Under the pieces are notes generated by a model, which was not told the DNA's origin, ran no database searches, and saw only the letters and a program-made list of their open reading frames with translations. From Blasia pusilla (lineage: Eukaryota; Marchantiophyta; Marchantiopsida; Blasiales), in contig CM114275.1 in NCBI GenBank assembly GCA_050084515.1, positions 9,920,001 through 9,984,000 of the forward strand: a DNA stretch of 64,000 nucleotides, given 5' to 3'. Below are positions 54,569 through 64,000 of this stretch, piece by piece (within the stretch, counting starts at the first letter, position 1; the number at the start of each line of letters is the position of its first letter). The position numbers were made by a program, and so were the translations under genes.

Positions 54569-56876
54569 TTGTCCGGTTGCTCTCCCATGAGTATTGAATA
54601 TTTTCCTTGTTCATTGATACCAATGGCCAAACAACAGAAAACCATGAATGAATTATTGTTCAAGGAGGTTCCCAAGGAGCAACCACAAATCATTGCAGTG
54701 TCGGGATCATCTGATGAGAGGGAAGAGCATAGTACATTAGGTAGCAATGCATCCATATCTGCGAAAAACAAATAAGCTTGGAAGGACATTTGGTATACTA
54801 TGTATAACTCGATAAGCTTTGATCCTACAACAGAAAGAATACATCATAACATGTGTAGAAAAGGCAAAGGCAAAGGCAAGAATGTCTTTGCTAGGGAGTG
54901 TGCTATCAATTGTAAGGTCTCTCGTTTTATTGATCATGCTAAGTTAAATGAGCATGTAAAGTTAGCTTGGGCAGCAAATAGAGGTAAGAAATCCATGGTC
55001 AAGGCCATTCCTACAACAAATCGTACTTGCTAGGTAGCTCTGCTCACCTTATTTAGGTGTGCATACTTCCTTGCGAAGGAGGCTATGCCTTTCTCAAAAT
55101 TCCTTGGTATTTGTAAGTTCATGCTTTCTGTAAACGCACCTATTATTAGAGATTTGTAATAGGATGAGAAAAGTTGCAGTGAGATGTTTTTTTGTAAGCC
55201 AAGTTTTGTGGAAAAGGACCCTTGCTAGAGTACAAGCGTCACCATTTTTTGGAATTATAATTGATGAATCTACATATATTTTTGTGACAGGGCATTTGGT
55301 AGTCTTTGCGACTTTTGTAGAAGATGGTCAACCCGAGTGCAGGTTCCTAGGATTGCTTTGTTGTGAGTCTAAATGTTCAAATGCTATTACTACTAGTTTG
55401 TTGGAGTTATTGAAAGATGGGGGGTTAGATTATTCCAAACTGGTAGCTTTCGGCTCTGATGGTGCTTCTTCAATGGTAGGGAGCCAAACTGGGGTGGCTT
55501 CAAAATTGAAGCAGAAGGTAAACCCATTCATTCTTTCGGTACATTGTATTACTCATAAGACAAACCTTGTTGCTCACATAGTTGCAAAAGCAACCAATTG
55601 TGAAGCTACTTCTATAGAAGTGGATTATATTCTCAATGGTGTAGCAGGTTACTTCAAGAGGTCTTCTAAGCGGAAAGCTATTTTAGCATATGTGCAGGAG
55701 AAGTTTAATGACTCTCAAAAAGTCATGAAAAGATATCACAAGATAAGATGGTTGTCGCGTTGGCAAGATGTATCCACTCTGTGTGATTCTCTAGAATCTG
55801 TTTTGACATACTTTAGAGATGTTTCCCCATCGAAAGATGATGGGAATGTCGCAAATCTGTATAACAAGTTAAGGTCATTCCAGATGATCTATCAATTATA
55901 CTTTTTGGCCGACATTCTTTCTATGCTTGCTAACTTGAGCAAGATATTTCAGTATAAATATGTTGATGTTAGTACTATAGGTAGTATTGTTAGCTCTGAG
56001 ATTGCTTCTATTACCATGAATTTTGTAATGGACACTCATGATTTGAATGCATCTACATTTTTAGAGGACACGGGTTACCATATTCCACCAGAATTTGGAC
56101 CTCCAAGTGGCTACCTTAGACGTTTATAATATGAGATTAGAGGGAGGAAGTTCCATAACATAGATATGTTAAGAGATCGCACACGAAAAGATTTAGAAGT
56201 TGCTCTACCATTTCATAAGAGTTTTGCTGAGAGCGTTTGTACAACCTTGCAGGATAGATTTAGAAACAACCATCTCATTAGTGCGTTGAGAATTCTTAAT
56301 CCCTTGCACATGCCTTCTCGGCAAGTAGGATTGATGAGTTGGGGATGTAAAAGCTTAGAAGAGTTGTGTGCACATTTTGGACGTGAGTTACCATTGAGGG
56401 GGCAATTGCAACCTTCAATCACAAATGCTGCTGCTGTCAAGCAAGAATCTCAATCCTTTAAGTTGATGGCCACAATTGAGTGGAAGGATCGCAATTTGAA
56501 GGATTTGTGGGCAATGGTAAGTTGGAGTCCATCTTTACAATGCAAGTTTGCAAATTTGCTTGTGTTAGCTAATATTGCTAGGATTCAATGTGTTAGCACT
56601 GCCATATGTGAGAGAGCAGTCTCGATTCAAAATATGATTAAGACTATGTCTAGGAATAGATTAGTTGCTAAGCATTTGGATGCAATTCTTAGGATTCCTT
56701 TGGAAGGACCTGGTACTAACTATGAAGACATACTTGTTGAATCTGTTATTATGTGGAAAACTTTTGCTAATTTTAGGTACCTGTATGCTAATCCAAACAA
56801 ATACCTTTCTCCTCATGTAGAAGATGAATCACTTACATCTTCTGTTGATTTGTCTAATCCCTCACAACCTGAATGA
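54569..56876 (+). pseudogene. hAT-superfamily transposase (DUF4371/ZMYM6-like type), nearly continuous
   Basis: hAT transposases cut and paste DNA, leaving 8-bp duplications. The N-terminal part (54569-55150) has a broken zinc-finger-like region (NMCRKGKGKGKNVF) and FRCAYFLAKEAMPFSKFLG, with stops at 54773 and 55031 and near 55147. The core frame 55164-56876 has one stop (TAA at 56127-56129, after LRRL). Core landmarks are IIIDEST (first catalytic Asp), GSDGASSMVGSQTGV (second Asp), VHCITHKTNLVAH and KIRWLSRW. The C-terminal block ICERAVSIQNMIKTMSRNRL is the usual hAT dimerisation region. TIRs and target duplication were not resolved. The frame upstream of 55164 is shifted relative to the core. 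Confidence 0.88.
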
Positions 56877-58040
56877 TTTCAGTTTTTTTTTTTGGGTAGA
56901 CTTAGAGCCCCTTTAGAATACTTGGGAACTCCAAGGCTTCAAGTATTCTCAAGGCATAAGATCCTTGGCTCCCAACTGGTTGGGAAGCATGGCCATGTTC
57001 AACTCCTCCCGTGGATACTTTAAGGTTACTACATGGAAAGTGGGCTTGAGTTTACAATGTGCTTGGATGGAAGGGTTGTGGTTTGCAAGCACAATTGGTC
57101 TTGCATGCATTTAATAAATGTTCTTTTCTTTAGTTTAACATAGAAAGAGTTTCCAAATGGTTAAAAACATAAGGGACATGAATAAAAATTAAAGCAAAGA
57201 AAAGAGGGTGGTAAAAAAAGAGACTGGAACCGAAAGAAAAAATCGGACATGTTTGGGAAAAAAAATCGGTTATTTTCAGCTCCGTTTATGAAGTATGCGG
57301 AAATTGACCTTCGCAAAAATTCAAGAATAAGATTTCAACCGAGGGAAAAAAATATTCCCTAATCTCTACCGTTCTTTAATATTTTGTAAGGCCACAGCCG
57401 GTCACCTATTTTAAAGTACCAATGCGATACCTTGGTAGCCGGATATTGCCTAAACTCCCCGGACCTTGGTAATGGGATACAAGATGGGGGGAATATTAAA
57501 GTTTCCCGCCCATGCGTTGCAACCCCATCACATTGTCCGCCCGATGCAATTCCACAGCTTTTTCTTTTTTTAGAAGGTTCGGTTCACTTCTTTTAGTAGA
57601 TGTGAACTTACATTCCGAGGAAGTTCACACATGAAAATGCAGGTGTATCTGTTCTCGTGTGCCAGTTTCTGAGTGATCACGACATTGGTCAGAAATAATC
57701 AGCCCCGGAAGGTTTCCGCAGGAAACAGAAGAAAACGGAGGCTAGCATCCCTTTGCAGAACTGGAATGCCCTCGTCCGCAGGCACATCTAAGCGGTGTCG
57801 AAGATACAGCATATTATAGATGGCGGATCAACCGGCACGAGCGTTAATTTTGTACGGGGACGGTGTCATGAGAGATGTTACAACTCGACACACCCATGTA
57901 CACGAGCTGGCAGCTGCCGGATCTTGTGGGTTCCTTGCTTTACGGTCTCAAGATAATGGTACTCTCTCTCTCTCTCTCTCTCTCTCTAGCTACGAGAGGG
58001 ACTGCTTAATGGATATAGTCTCTTTCTCACAAGCGCAAAT
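56877..58040. other. No gene seen; contains a CT microsatellite
   Basis: About 1.1 kb after the hAT transposase, in part probably its non-coding 3' side. A (CT)n run of about 26 bases lies at 57962-57987. Open frames such as 57820-58176 are judged coincidental. Confidence 0.45.
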
Positions 58041-58330
58041 AAAAGTCCCATGGTGCTCTCTGGTCCTCGTGGACAATCGATCATGTCATTCATTCTCTCT
58101 CAACCCCAAGGGACTCTTTAGGCCCTCGCTGGTGACGTTTTGTGATGTCTCACTGCTGTACAACTTGCAAAACTAAGTCCCACGGCCCTCTGGGATCCCC
58201 GTGGACAATAGATCCATTCATTTATTCAATCTTTCCAACTGCGACTAATCGGACTAGAGTTCGCTGAGCTCTTCCAGGGCCCTGCCTTCACGGTCACTGA
58301 TTTCATGGCCAGCAGGAACCAGATTCAGAT
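58041..58330 (+). mobile_element. LINE-1 3' UTR fragments (two copies)
   Basis: The 3' UTR phrase (CCCATGG or CCCACGG, then GTGGACAAT) occurs at about 58048-58100 and again at 58178-58235. It is followed by a short segment matching the protein-coding end of LINE-1 (GATTTCATGGCCAGC, then CAGATTCAGATT). These are 3' ends of truncated insertions in plus orientation. Confidence 0.65.
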
Positions 58331-58336
58331 TACTAG

Positions 58337-58482
58337 ATTGTAATCTGAACAATTGCTAGATTGCAATGAGAACAGTCTCTCTCTAACACTGTATGGTCAG
58401 CACCCACAATTGTAATCTGAACAATTACTAGATTGTAATGAGAACAGTCTTTCTCTAACACTCTGTATGGTCAGCACCCACA
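58337..58482. repeat. Tandem duplication of about 73 bases
   Basis: 58337-58408 and 58409-58482 share ATTGTAATCTGAACAATT, GAGAACAGTCT and the end phrase GTATGGTCAGCACCCACA, with a few mismatches. Two units only, so not an extended satellite. Confidence 0.9.
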
Positions 58483-58559
58483 GTATATGAGAGTGTCTCC
58501 GTTTCTGATATGGTACCCTCCACTTCTTCCTCTCTCTACACCCATCCGAGTCTCTATAA

Positions 58560-58925
58560 CCGTCCAACCATGCCATGGGCTCTATGGTCACAGTGCTATG
58601 GCAGGCACTACTTAATGTGTTCATTCACTCTAACACAGGAGATAAGAGGATAGATTGTGTCGACACTGCAAGTCCTGGACTCTTGATGGATGAACATCAT
58701 TACCTCTTCAATTGCAATGCTCATGATCACTTTAGGATTGAATTTCCTGATCTCTCCGGAGACCCCGCCCTCAAGGTCTCTGAGTTCATGGCTAGAATTA
58801 ACCAGTTTCAGATTGCTACGTTCTTACATACATATGTGTGTGAAGCTAGACATCATCACCTGACAAAGGATCTCTTAGGTCCTTGCTGGTGCCGCTTTTC
58901 CTGGAGCCAATTTGAATGGGCATGA
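58560..58925 (+). pseudogene. LINE-1/LINE-2 3'-end fragment with a zinc-binding tail
   Basis: The part 58590-58650 resembles LINE-2 3' sequence near 63265-63310. From about 58685 the frame reads MDEHHYLFNCNAHDHFRIEF, then PDLSGDPALKVSEFMARI, matching the zinc-binding end of LINE-1 at 7255-7400. The cysteine pair is upstream and altered. The remnant is 5'-truncated. Confidence 0.7.
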
Positions 58926-59049
58926 CATGCCAACAAGTATCAACCATGACCTGGCAGAGCAACGATACAGCAATTATGTGTCTATCAATTGGGATTGGCA
59001 CCAGAGGCTCTGAGAGAACAGGAGCAATAAGTCCCACAAAAATGGTTAA

Positions 59050-59580
59050 AAGGATGAGATGTCTCATCCTACACGCTTTCATGAATACTGGGAGATCCAT
59101 GAAACAGGCTTCTTAAGTCTCTCTGCCCCCATACCTACTAAGTTTTGTCATGCAATTGCTAGATTCAGATGTGGTTTGACTGACCATGACCTTGGGCTTT
59201 AGAAAGGAAATTTCTCATTGAAGAACGGAGAGGGCAGATTGTGTAGACACTGCAACTCAGGGACTTTTGATGATGAACAGCATTACCATTTGAATTACAA
59301 TTTCCATGATCATGTTAGAGTCGAATTTCTTGATCCCTTCCAAGACCCTGCCCTCAAGGTCTCTAAGTTCATGGCTATAAAGAGCCAGATTCAGATTGCT
59401 GGGTTTTCACGTAGGTTTGTGAGAGCTAGAGAGCATTGCCTGGCATGAAAGACCTCTTCACTCCTCACTGCTGCTGCTTTCTCTTATCCAGCTGCTGTAG
59501 AATTCGCAAAGAAAAGTCTCTATGGTCCCATGGTCCTTTTGGGTCCCTGTTGTTAGTAAATCTTGCCATTCATTCTTTCT
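59050..59580 (+). pseudogene. LINE-1 C-terminal zinc-binding fragment and 3' UTR
   Basis: Reads LCRHCNSGTFDDEQHYHLNY near 59238-59300, then the PALKVSKFMA and QIQIAGF blocks found in LINE-1. The phrase MNTGRSMKQAS near 59080-59115 also matches LINE-1 at 7076-7107. A 3' UTR copy (CCATGGTCC, then TAAATCTTGCCATTCATTC) ends near 59580. A 5'-truncated, frame-broken insertion. Confidence 0.75.
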
Positions 59581-59584
59581 CACA

Positions 59585-60012
59585 TGATCATGTTATGTCA
59601 TGCATTAGAAAGATGCAGATGCGGTTCAACTGACCTTGAGATTGAGAAAGGAAATTCTCACAAACAAAAAGAGAAGACAGATGATGTAGATTTTGCAACT
59701 CGGGGCTCCTTAATGATGAACATCATTACCTTTTCCACGGCACCTTTCACAATGACATTAGACTTGGCTTTCCGGATCTCTTTGCTCAACCGGCCTTCAA
59801 GGTCTCTGAATTCATGGCCAGGCAGAATCAAGTTCAGATTGCTAAGTTCCTTCATTTGTGTGTGAAGAGTAGGGAAAGTCACCTGGTACAAAGGACCTCT
59901 TATGTCCTTTGTACCAGGTAACTGCTGTAATTTTCCTTGCAAAGCTAAGTCCCATGGCCCAGTGGGTTCCCCGTGGATAATAAATCTAATTTTCATTCTT
60001 ACTCTTTTCTTG
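59585..60012 (+). pseudogene. LINE-1 C-terminal zinc-binding fragment and 3' UTR, second copy
   Basis: Starts with the STDLEIEKGN phrase near 59625-59655, as in LINE-1 at about 7175. A broken zinc block and the PDLFAQPAFKVSEFMA/QIAKF blocks follow. The 3' UTR phrase (CCCATGGCC, then GTGGATAATAAATC) lies near 59950-60010. An AAGGACCTCTTATG phrase at 59899-59912 has an inverse copy just after it. Confidence 0.75.
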
Positions 60013-60228
60013 ATCCTCAAGGAGGTATATGACACTGTGTGGTGTGACGGCCTGCCTTATAGCTTGTGGAAGGCAGTGATCAGAGGATGGATAAATGTGG
60101 AGGGTGGTGAAGAAAATATATCAGAACACGATGAGTAGTGTTCAGGTGGATGGCCAGCAGAGTGGGGCATTTTGGCATCAAGAAGCGAGTGGCCCAAGGA
60201 TGCCCGCTCTCCCCCATCCTCTTCAATA
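60013..60228 (+). pseudogene. LINE-2 RT 5' fragment (palm motif A region)
   Basis: Reads YDTVWCDGLPYSLWKAVIRG near 60030-60088, matching motif A of LINE RTs, where aspartate is the first catalytic residue. It is followed by 138 bases repeated at 60910-61046. The insertion begins at 60229. Confidence 0.75.
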
Positions 60229-60909
60229 GAAAAAGAATGACCAGCAGAAGTATCTCCTTGTACAAAGTCAGAGCTAGCATCAGCTAGACCATCCATGATT
60301 TCAGCTTGTACACAACCAGCAAATCAGTTTCTATCTCTATTGCCAAATCAGAGCCCTACCATGATGTGACTCTTCTTATTATTTAAGAGATACTAAGAAG
60401 GATTTTACACAGTCACACCTTGCACTCACACTACAGGTCCTCACATGTCACCAGCTCAGAGATCAGACATGGCTCACCTCATTGAGCACAAACAATCTCC
60501 ATCAGCATACTAGGCAAAACAATCTGCCTTCCAGTGAGGCTCTACCAAGCACAGTAATTAGTCTCAATCTCCTCTTCCTACTATCTGATCACTCTGCAGC
60601 AGGACCAAGAGCTTCAGGAGTCCTCACCAAAACTGTGCATGCTGTAGAATTAGCTTCTGCTCTCTAAACAGAGACATTATATATATGAGGGTGAGCACTT
60701 CTGGCCCTTAGATCTTCTTGAACAGATCCATACCCTAAATAACAGATGGTGGCTAGCCCTAACTCGAGAATTGTCCTAATTCAAGGTTACCCTAAGAAGA
60801 TAGAGGAACACTAAGTTATCTCTAGCTAACTAAATTAGTATCCAACTAAGTTAGTATCTGACTAACTACTTTCAGGGCATGACTAAACTAGATATTAACA
60901 AATTTCAAC
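60229..60909 (-). mobile_element. Truncated copia-type LTR insertion in LINE-2
   Basis: The minus strand starts TGTTGAAATTTGTTAATATC at the right junction, a typical copia LTR start, and carries a TATATATAAT box near 60676-60685. The left end is truncated. No pol domain is present. It is flanked by a 138-base direct duplication of LINE-2 (60091-60228 and 60910-61046) instead of the usual 5-base one. Confidence 0.7.
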
Positions 60910-60913
60910 ATAA

Positions 60914-61813
60914 ATGTGGAGGGTGGTGAAGAAAATATATCAGAACACGATGAGTAGTGTTCAGGTGGATGGCCAGCAGAGTGGGAATTTTGGCATCAAG
61001 AAGCGAGTGGCCCAAGGATGCCTGCTCTCCCCCACCCTCTTCAATACTTTTGTCAATTTTCTATTGGAGGAAATAGAGGATAGTGGACTAGGAATCCAGG
61101 TGGGCAACAGGTCTGTTGTTGTCCTCATGTTTGCTGATGACCTTGGTGGACTAGAGAAAAAGGGAGAACTTGAAGAGATGATCTCTCTAATTAAAATATG
61201 GTGTGACATTTGGGCATGGAGGGTAATGCATTCATTGAAGTGCAGGGTTATCATATTCAATGGCAAGGAGGAAGACCAAGACCAACACTGTAGTGGGATG
61301 AACAGAAGATCTCCTGGGTGCCCACATACACCTAGGCATTCAATTGGCAGAAGACTGGACTTTAAGAAGACTACTGAGAAATGTCACAAGAAGACGAACA
61401 CTGTGCCAAGTTTCCTCTACTGCCGGGACATCACATTAGGAGTAAAGTGCTCTGTCATTCTGCATACCATTTGCGCCGTACTGGAATATAGCATGGCAGT
61501 GTGGGATGCCAACACCAAAGAAAGGGACAGTCTTGAAGCTGTGCAGCTGAAAGCGTTCTGGAGTAGGACGTCAGCTTTTTCACGAACTACCAGAGTTGGT
61601 GTGAGATCGGAACTTGGTGTGGAACACCTGGAACATAGACGTGACATTGCCAAGTTGAAATGGCAGAGGCAGGTGGATGCAATGGATTCGCATCACTTTC
61701 CTAAAGTGACGAGGAAAATTTGGACCCATCAAAGGCCAGTAAAGCAGGGCAAATCTTGGATGAAAAAGGTTAAAAGAGATTGTGAAAGCAACCAGGCTCC
61801 CTGCAGGGCCTGA
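60914..61813 (+). pseudogene. LINE-2 reverse transcriptase and C-terminal region
   Basis: A 299-codon frame without internal stops. It holds IKKRVAQGCLLSPTLFNTFV (motif B region) and VVVLMFADDLGGL, the FADD catalytic box with both aspartates. The later part corresponds to a connection region (NTKERDSLEAVQLKAFW, then VGVRSELGVEHLE). Motif A lies on the other side of the LTR insertion, so RT is incomplete. The start at 60914 is only the first ATG after the insertion. It would otherwise copy LINE RNA at the target site. Confidence 0.88.
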
Positions 61814-63140
61814 ACTGTGGGAGCAAGATTAGAACCATTTGTGGATACCATAACCAAAGCATTGGGCAAATCCTCACAGCAGAACAGTTCGGAGGAAGCA
61901 ATGAAAATGTCTGCTCTCTCTGCTGACTGTATTCCCACAAGAAGTAGAACTGAAGTACCATTTGTGGGGTACCCCTTGCTTGTGAACCCTACTTAAGTTC
62001 AAGTTCAGGACAGGGGCCATCCCCCTGAACCACAAGAAAGCAGGATGAGAACACAACTAGACGGTTGCACCTTGTGTGATGATGGGGATGAAACCTGTAG
62101 TCACTACTTGGTCTCCCCATGAAATTCATAGCACACAGATCAAGAGCATATGCTGATATTACTAAGCTGCTAACACCAGAACTGTTGAACACATTCAGCA
62201 GCTTAGATCCCAAAGCTGTTGAACCGTCGCGTAATGTGTACTTGGGATCCCAATCAGGTAAAGTAGATGGTGCTGTAAAGAGCTTCCTGGTTGACACTGC
62301 CGGGCATTACATCAAAAGTAAAGCGCTCTGTCATTCTGCATACCATTCGTTCCTCACATGAATATGGTGCCGCAGTGTGGTATGCTAACACCAAAGGGGC
62401 AGCTTGAAGTTGTGCAGCTGAAAGCGCTTAGGGGTATAAAATTGGGTCCCTCACCAATGGCCAGAGTTGGAGTGAGATCAGAACTTGGAGTGGAACACTT
62501 GGAGGATAGACGTGACACTCCCAAATTGAAATGGCAACTGATTTCCATAACTATCCTAAAGTGTTGCTGGGTACAATTTCGACCCAAAGGAGGCCAGTAA
62601 AGCAGGCCAAATCTTGGTCAGAAAAGGTTTGTGCAAGCAACCAAGGTCCCTAGGGGCGTGAACTGTGGGAGCAAGAGGAAAAGCCATTTGTGTATACCAT
62701 AACCAAAGCAGTGGGGGAACAGTTACAGAAAAACCGCACGAAGGAAGCCATTGAAATGTCTTAATGTCTGTCTCTTGACTTTACATCCTGACCAACCAGA
62801 AAGGAAGAACCACTTACGGGGGAACTTAAGTGCTAGTTCAAGACGGGGGCAATCCCCTTGAACCACAAGAAAAGCAGGATGAAAGCACAAGGAAACTCCT
62901 GCACCTTGTGTGATGATGGGGTTGAAACCTCTAGTCACTATCTGATCTCCTGCACAAAATTCGTAATACAGAGATCAACAACATATGATGATCTTGCTAA
63001 GCTGGTAACACCAGAACTGTTTAGCACATTCAGCAGACTAAATTCACGGCCCAAAGCTGCTGCACCGGTCAGTCACCCGTATTTGGGATCTCAATCAATT
63101 GAGGGATAGTATTGGAAAGAGTTTCTTGGTTGACTCTTGG
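61441..63140 (+). repeat. Tandem duplication of the LINE-2 3' part (unit about 876 bases)
   Basis: Unit 1 is 61441-62316 and unit 2 is 62317 to about 63140. Both start AGTAAAG[T/C]GCTCTGTCATTC and share VGVRSELGVEHLE, CTLCDDG and a CTTGGTTGAC-type end. In unit 2 the frame 62858-63109 holds CTLCDDGVETSSHYLISC, a zinc-binding motif (C-x2-C, then H and C). Unit 1 has the same motif near 62070-62110, broken. Confidence 0.85.
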
Positions 63141-63319
63141 AAGCTCTGCAGCAAAACTTTGTGTGGTCAGCATTCAGTGTATGAGTGTGTCTTCCTCCTT
63201 CACTTCTTCCACTTTCTACACCAATCTTACTTTCAAGCACGTTCTATCCAGAGTACGGGGTCGATGGTTGCAAGGCTATGAGGTGCACTACTCAATGAGT
63301 AGTCTGTCTGTCTCTGTTG

Positions 63320-63530
63320 AAAGGATCAGATGTCACAAGACCTTCATGAATACTGGGAGATCTGTGAAGCAGGCCGTTTACTTCTGTGTCTCCATTCCCA
63401 TCAAGTTCCATAAGGCATTAGCTAGATTCAGGTTCAGTTGAACTGACCTTGAGATTTACAAAGGAAAATTCCCACTGAAGAAAGAGAGAAGAGAATGTGT
63501 TGGCATTGCAACTTAGGGCTCATTGATGAG
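63320..63530 (+). pseudogene. LINE-1 3' coding fragment
   Basis: Reads MNTGRSVKQAVYFCVSIPIKF near 63346-63410, matching LINE-1 MNTCRSMQQASYIYAPIPT at 7076-7130. TDLEI near 63440 and a zinc-block remnant (near 63500-63530) follow. It is 5'-truncated and broken by stops. Confidence 0.7.
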
Positions 63531-64000
63531 TATGACCTCCCCCCCCACCCCAACTCAAATAGGACTATCTTCCTGTCTGGGCACTCAGATTGGGAGCTAA
63601 GACTTTCTCAAGATCCTCAATCAGTTGTTTGCCAAATCTATATTAGAAATATATGAGAAATGTATGACACAATGGCAATGATACGATGGCAAAGCTGCGT
63701 ATAAATTTTATGGAGAACTTCGTAGTCTATGCTCATCCAAGCCCCAGACTATATACTAGCCTGGATGGTGGCTAGAGACAAGATAGTCTGCTAGTTTTAC
63801 AGCGCCTCTTTTAGCCAAGGGGCTTAAGTGACTAGGTGGGGAATCACTAAAGGTAGGACGTGAGATACAGTGCCAAGTGGCTAAGTGGCTCTTTTAGTCA
63901 AGTGGCCAAGTGTCTTAGTTAGATGAAGGACCACTAAGAGTAGCAGCATTTAGATAGTTCCTTTTAACACATTTAGTGTAAGCCTGATACCTTTATCTAA
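63531..64000. other. No gene seen
   Basis: Starts with a C-run (CCCCCCCCACCCC near 63540). Several AAGTGGCTAAGTGG-like words recur near 63830-63910. No coding motif was found before the window end. Confidence 0.45.

Larger units (their letters stand above)
60013..63310 (+). mobile_element. Non-LTR retrotransposon LINE-2, rearranged
   Basis: A second LINE family in plus orientation: RT (60013-61813, split by an insertion), then a 3' coding region duplicated in tandem (61441-62316 and 62317 to about 63140) and a 3' end to about 63310. The RT motifs (VAQGC, then FADD) differ from LINE-1. Not intact. Confidence 0.82.

Noticed and set aside
57820-58176. 118-codon open frame with a Ser/Leu run
   Set aside because: The run is the translated CT microsatellite, and the rest overlaps a LINE-1 3' UTR copy.
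58337-58482. CRISPR-like or satellite repeats
   Set aside because: Two directly adjacent units without spacers. No array structure anywhere in the window.

Overview
The window looks like a gene-poor, transposon-packed stretch of a plant-lineage nuclear genome. No host gene, tRNA or rRNA could be supported. The evidence for a plant-lineage host is the mix of element types: Ty3/gypsy, Ty1/copia, Helitron, hAT and two LINE families, with a TGGCGCC-type primer-binding site and a TGTGATACCC-type LTR start. A DNMT3-like methyltransferase inside a gypsy element would fit a seedless land plant or charophyte alga better than a flowering plant, but the species cannot be named from sequence. Almost every coding region is broken by stops or frameshifts.

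The most interesting content is an unusual Ty3/gypsy family present in four copies. Copy A (1-3600, minus) is cut by the window edge. Copies B (30768-38148, minus) and C (38551-47020, minus) stand head-to-tail. Copy D (49926-53218, plus) is inverted and internally deleted. Comparing copies gives the order gag (CCHC knuckles, RGG-rich tail), aspartic protease, DNMT3-like C5 cytosine methyltransferase, reverse transcriptase, RNase H, integrase, GPY/F-like segment, PHD finger. A methyltransferase (writer) and a PHD finger (probable histone-tail reader) thus sit in one pol polyprotein. Methyltransferase-bearing retrotransposons have been published for dinoflagellates and charophytes (de Mendoza and co-workers, 2018). 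I do not know of a description of the combination with a PHD finger.

Layout from left to right. 1-3600 is copy A, and 3600-5140 is its probable 5' LTR side. 5140-7580 is a LINE (LINE-1) with a 39-bp-arm hairpin inside its RT. 7595-7860 is a terminal remnant of the methyltransferase-gypsy family. 9038-9636 is a foldback element with arms of about 270 bp. 12420-12660 is a copia RNase H scrap. 12601-22015 holds a second gypsy family (minus) whose parts are circularly permuted around a single LTR (RNase H-integrase-ORF3-LTR-gag-protease-RT). 23668-24250 is a copia integrase scrap. 24290-27854 is a decayed autonomous Helitron (Rep plus PIF1-like helicase). 28252-30767 holds repeated blocks and a 169-bp mini-Helitron. 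30768-53218 is the B-C-D methyltransferase-gypsy cluster, with a solo LTR (5-bp target duplication) inside copy C. 54569-56876 is a nearly continuous hAT transposase pseudogene. 58040-63530 is a mosaic of LINE-1 3' ends and a second LINE (LINE-2) carrying a copia-type LTR insertion and tandem duplications.

No element appears intact in this window. The best-preserved parts are the copy C methyltransferase (motifs I-VIII in one frame), the copy C RT with its YIDD box, the copy B integrase-PHD frame (one stop) and the hAT core (one stop). Several inactivating stops are C-to-T type when copies are compared, as expected for heavily methylated repeats.
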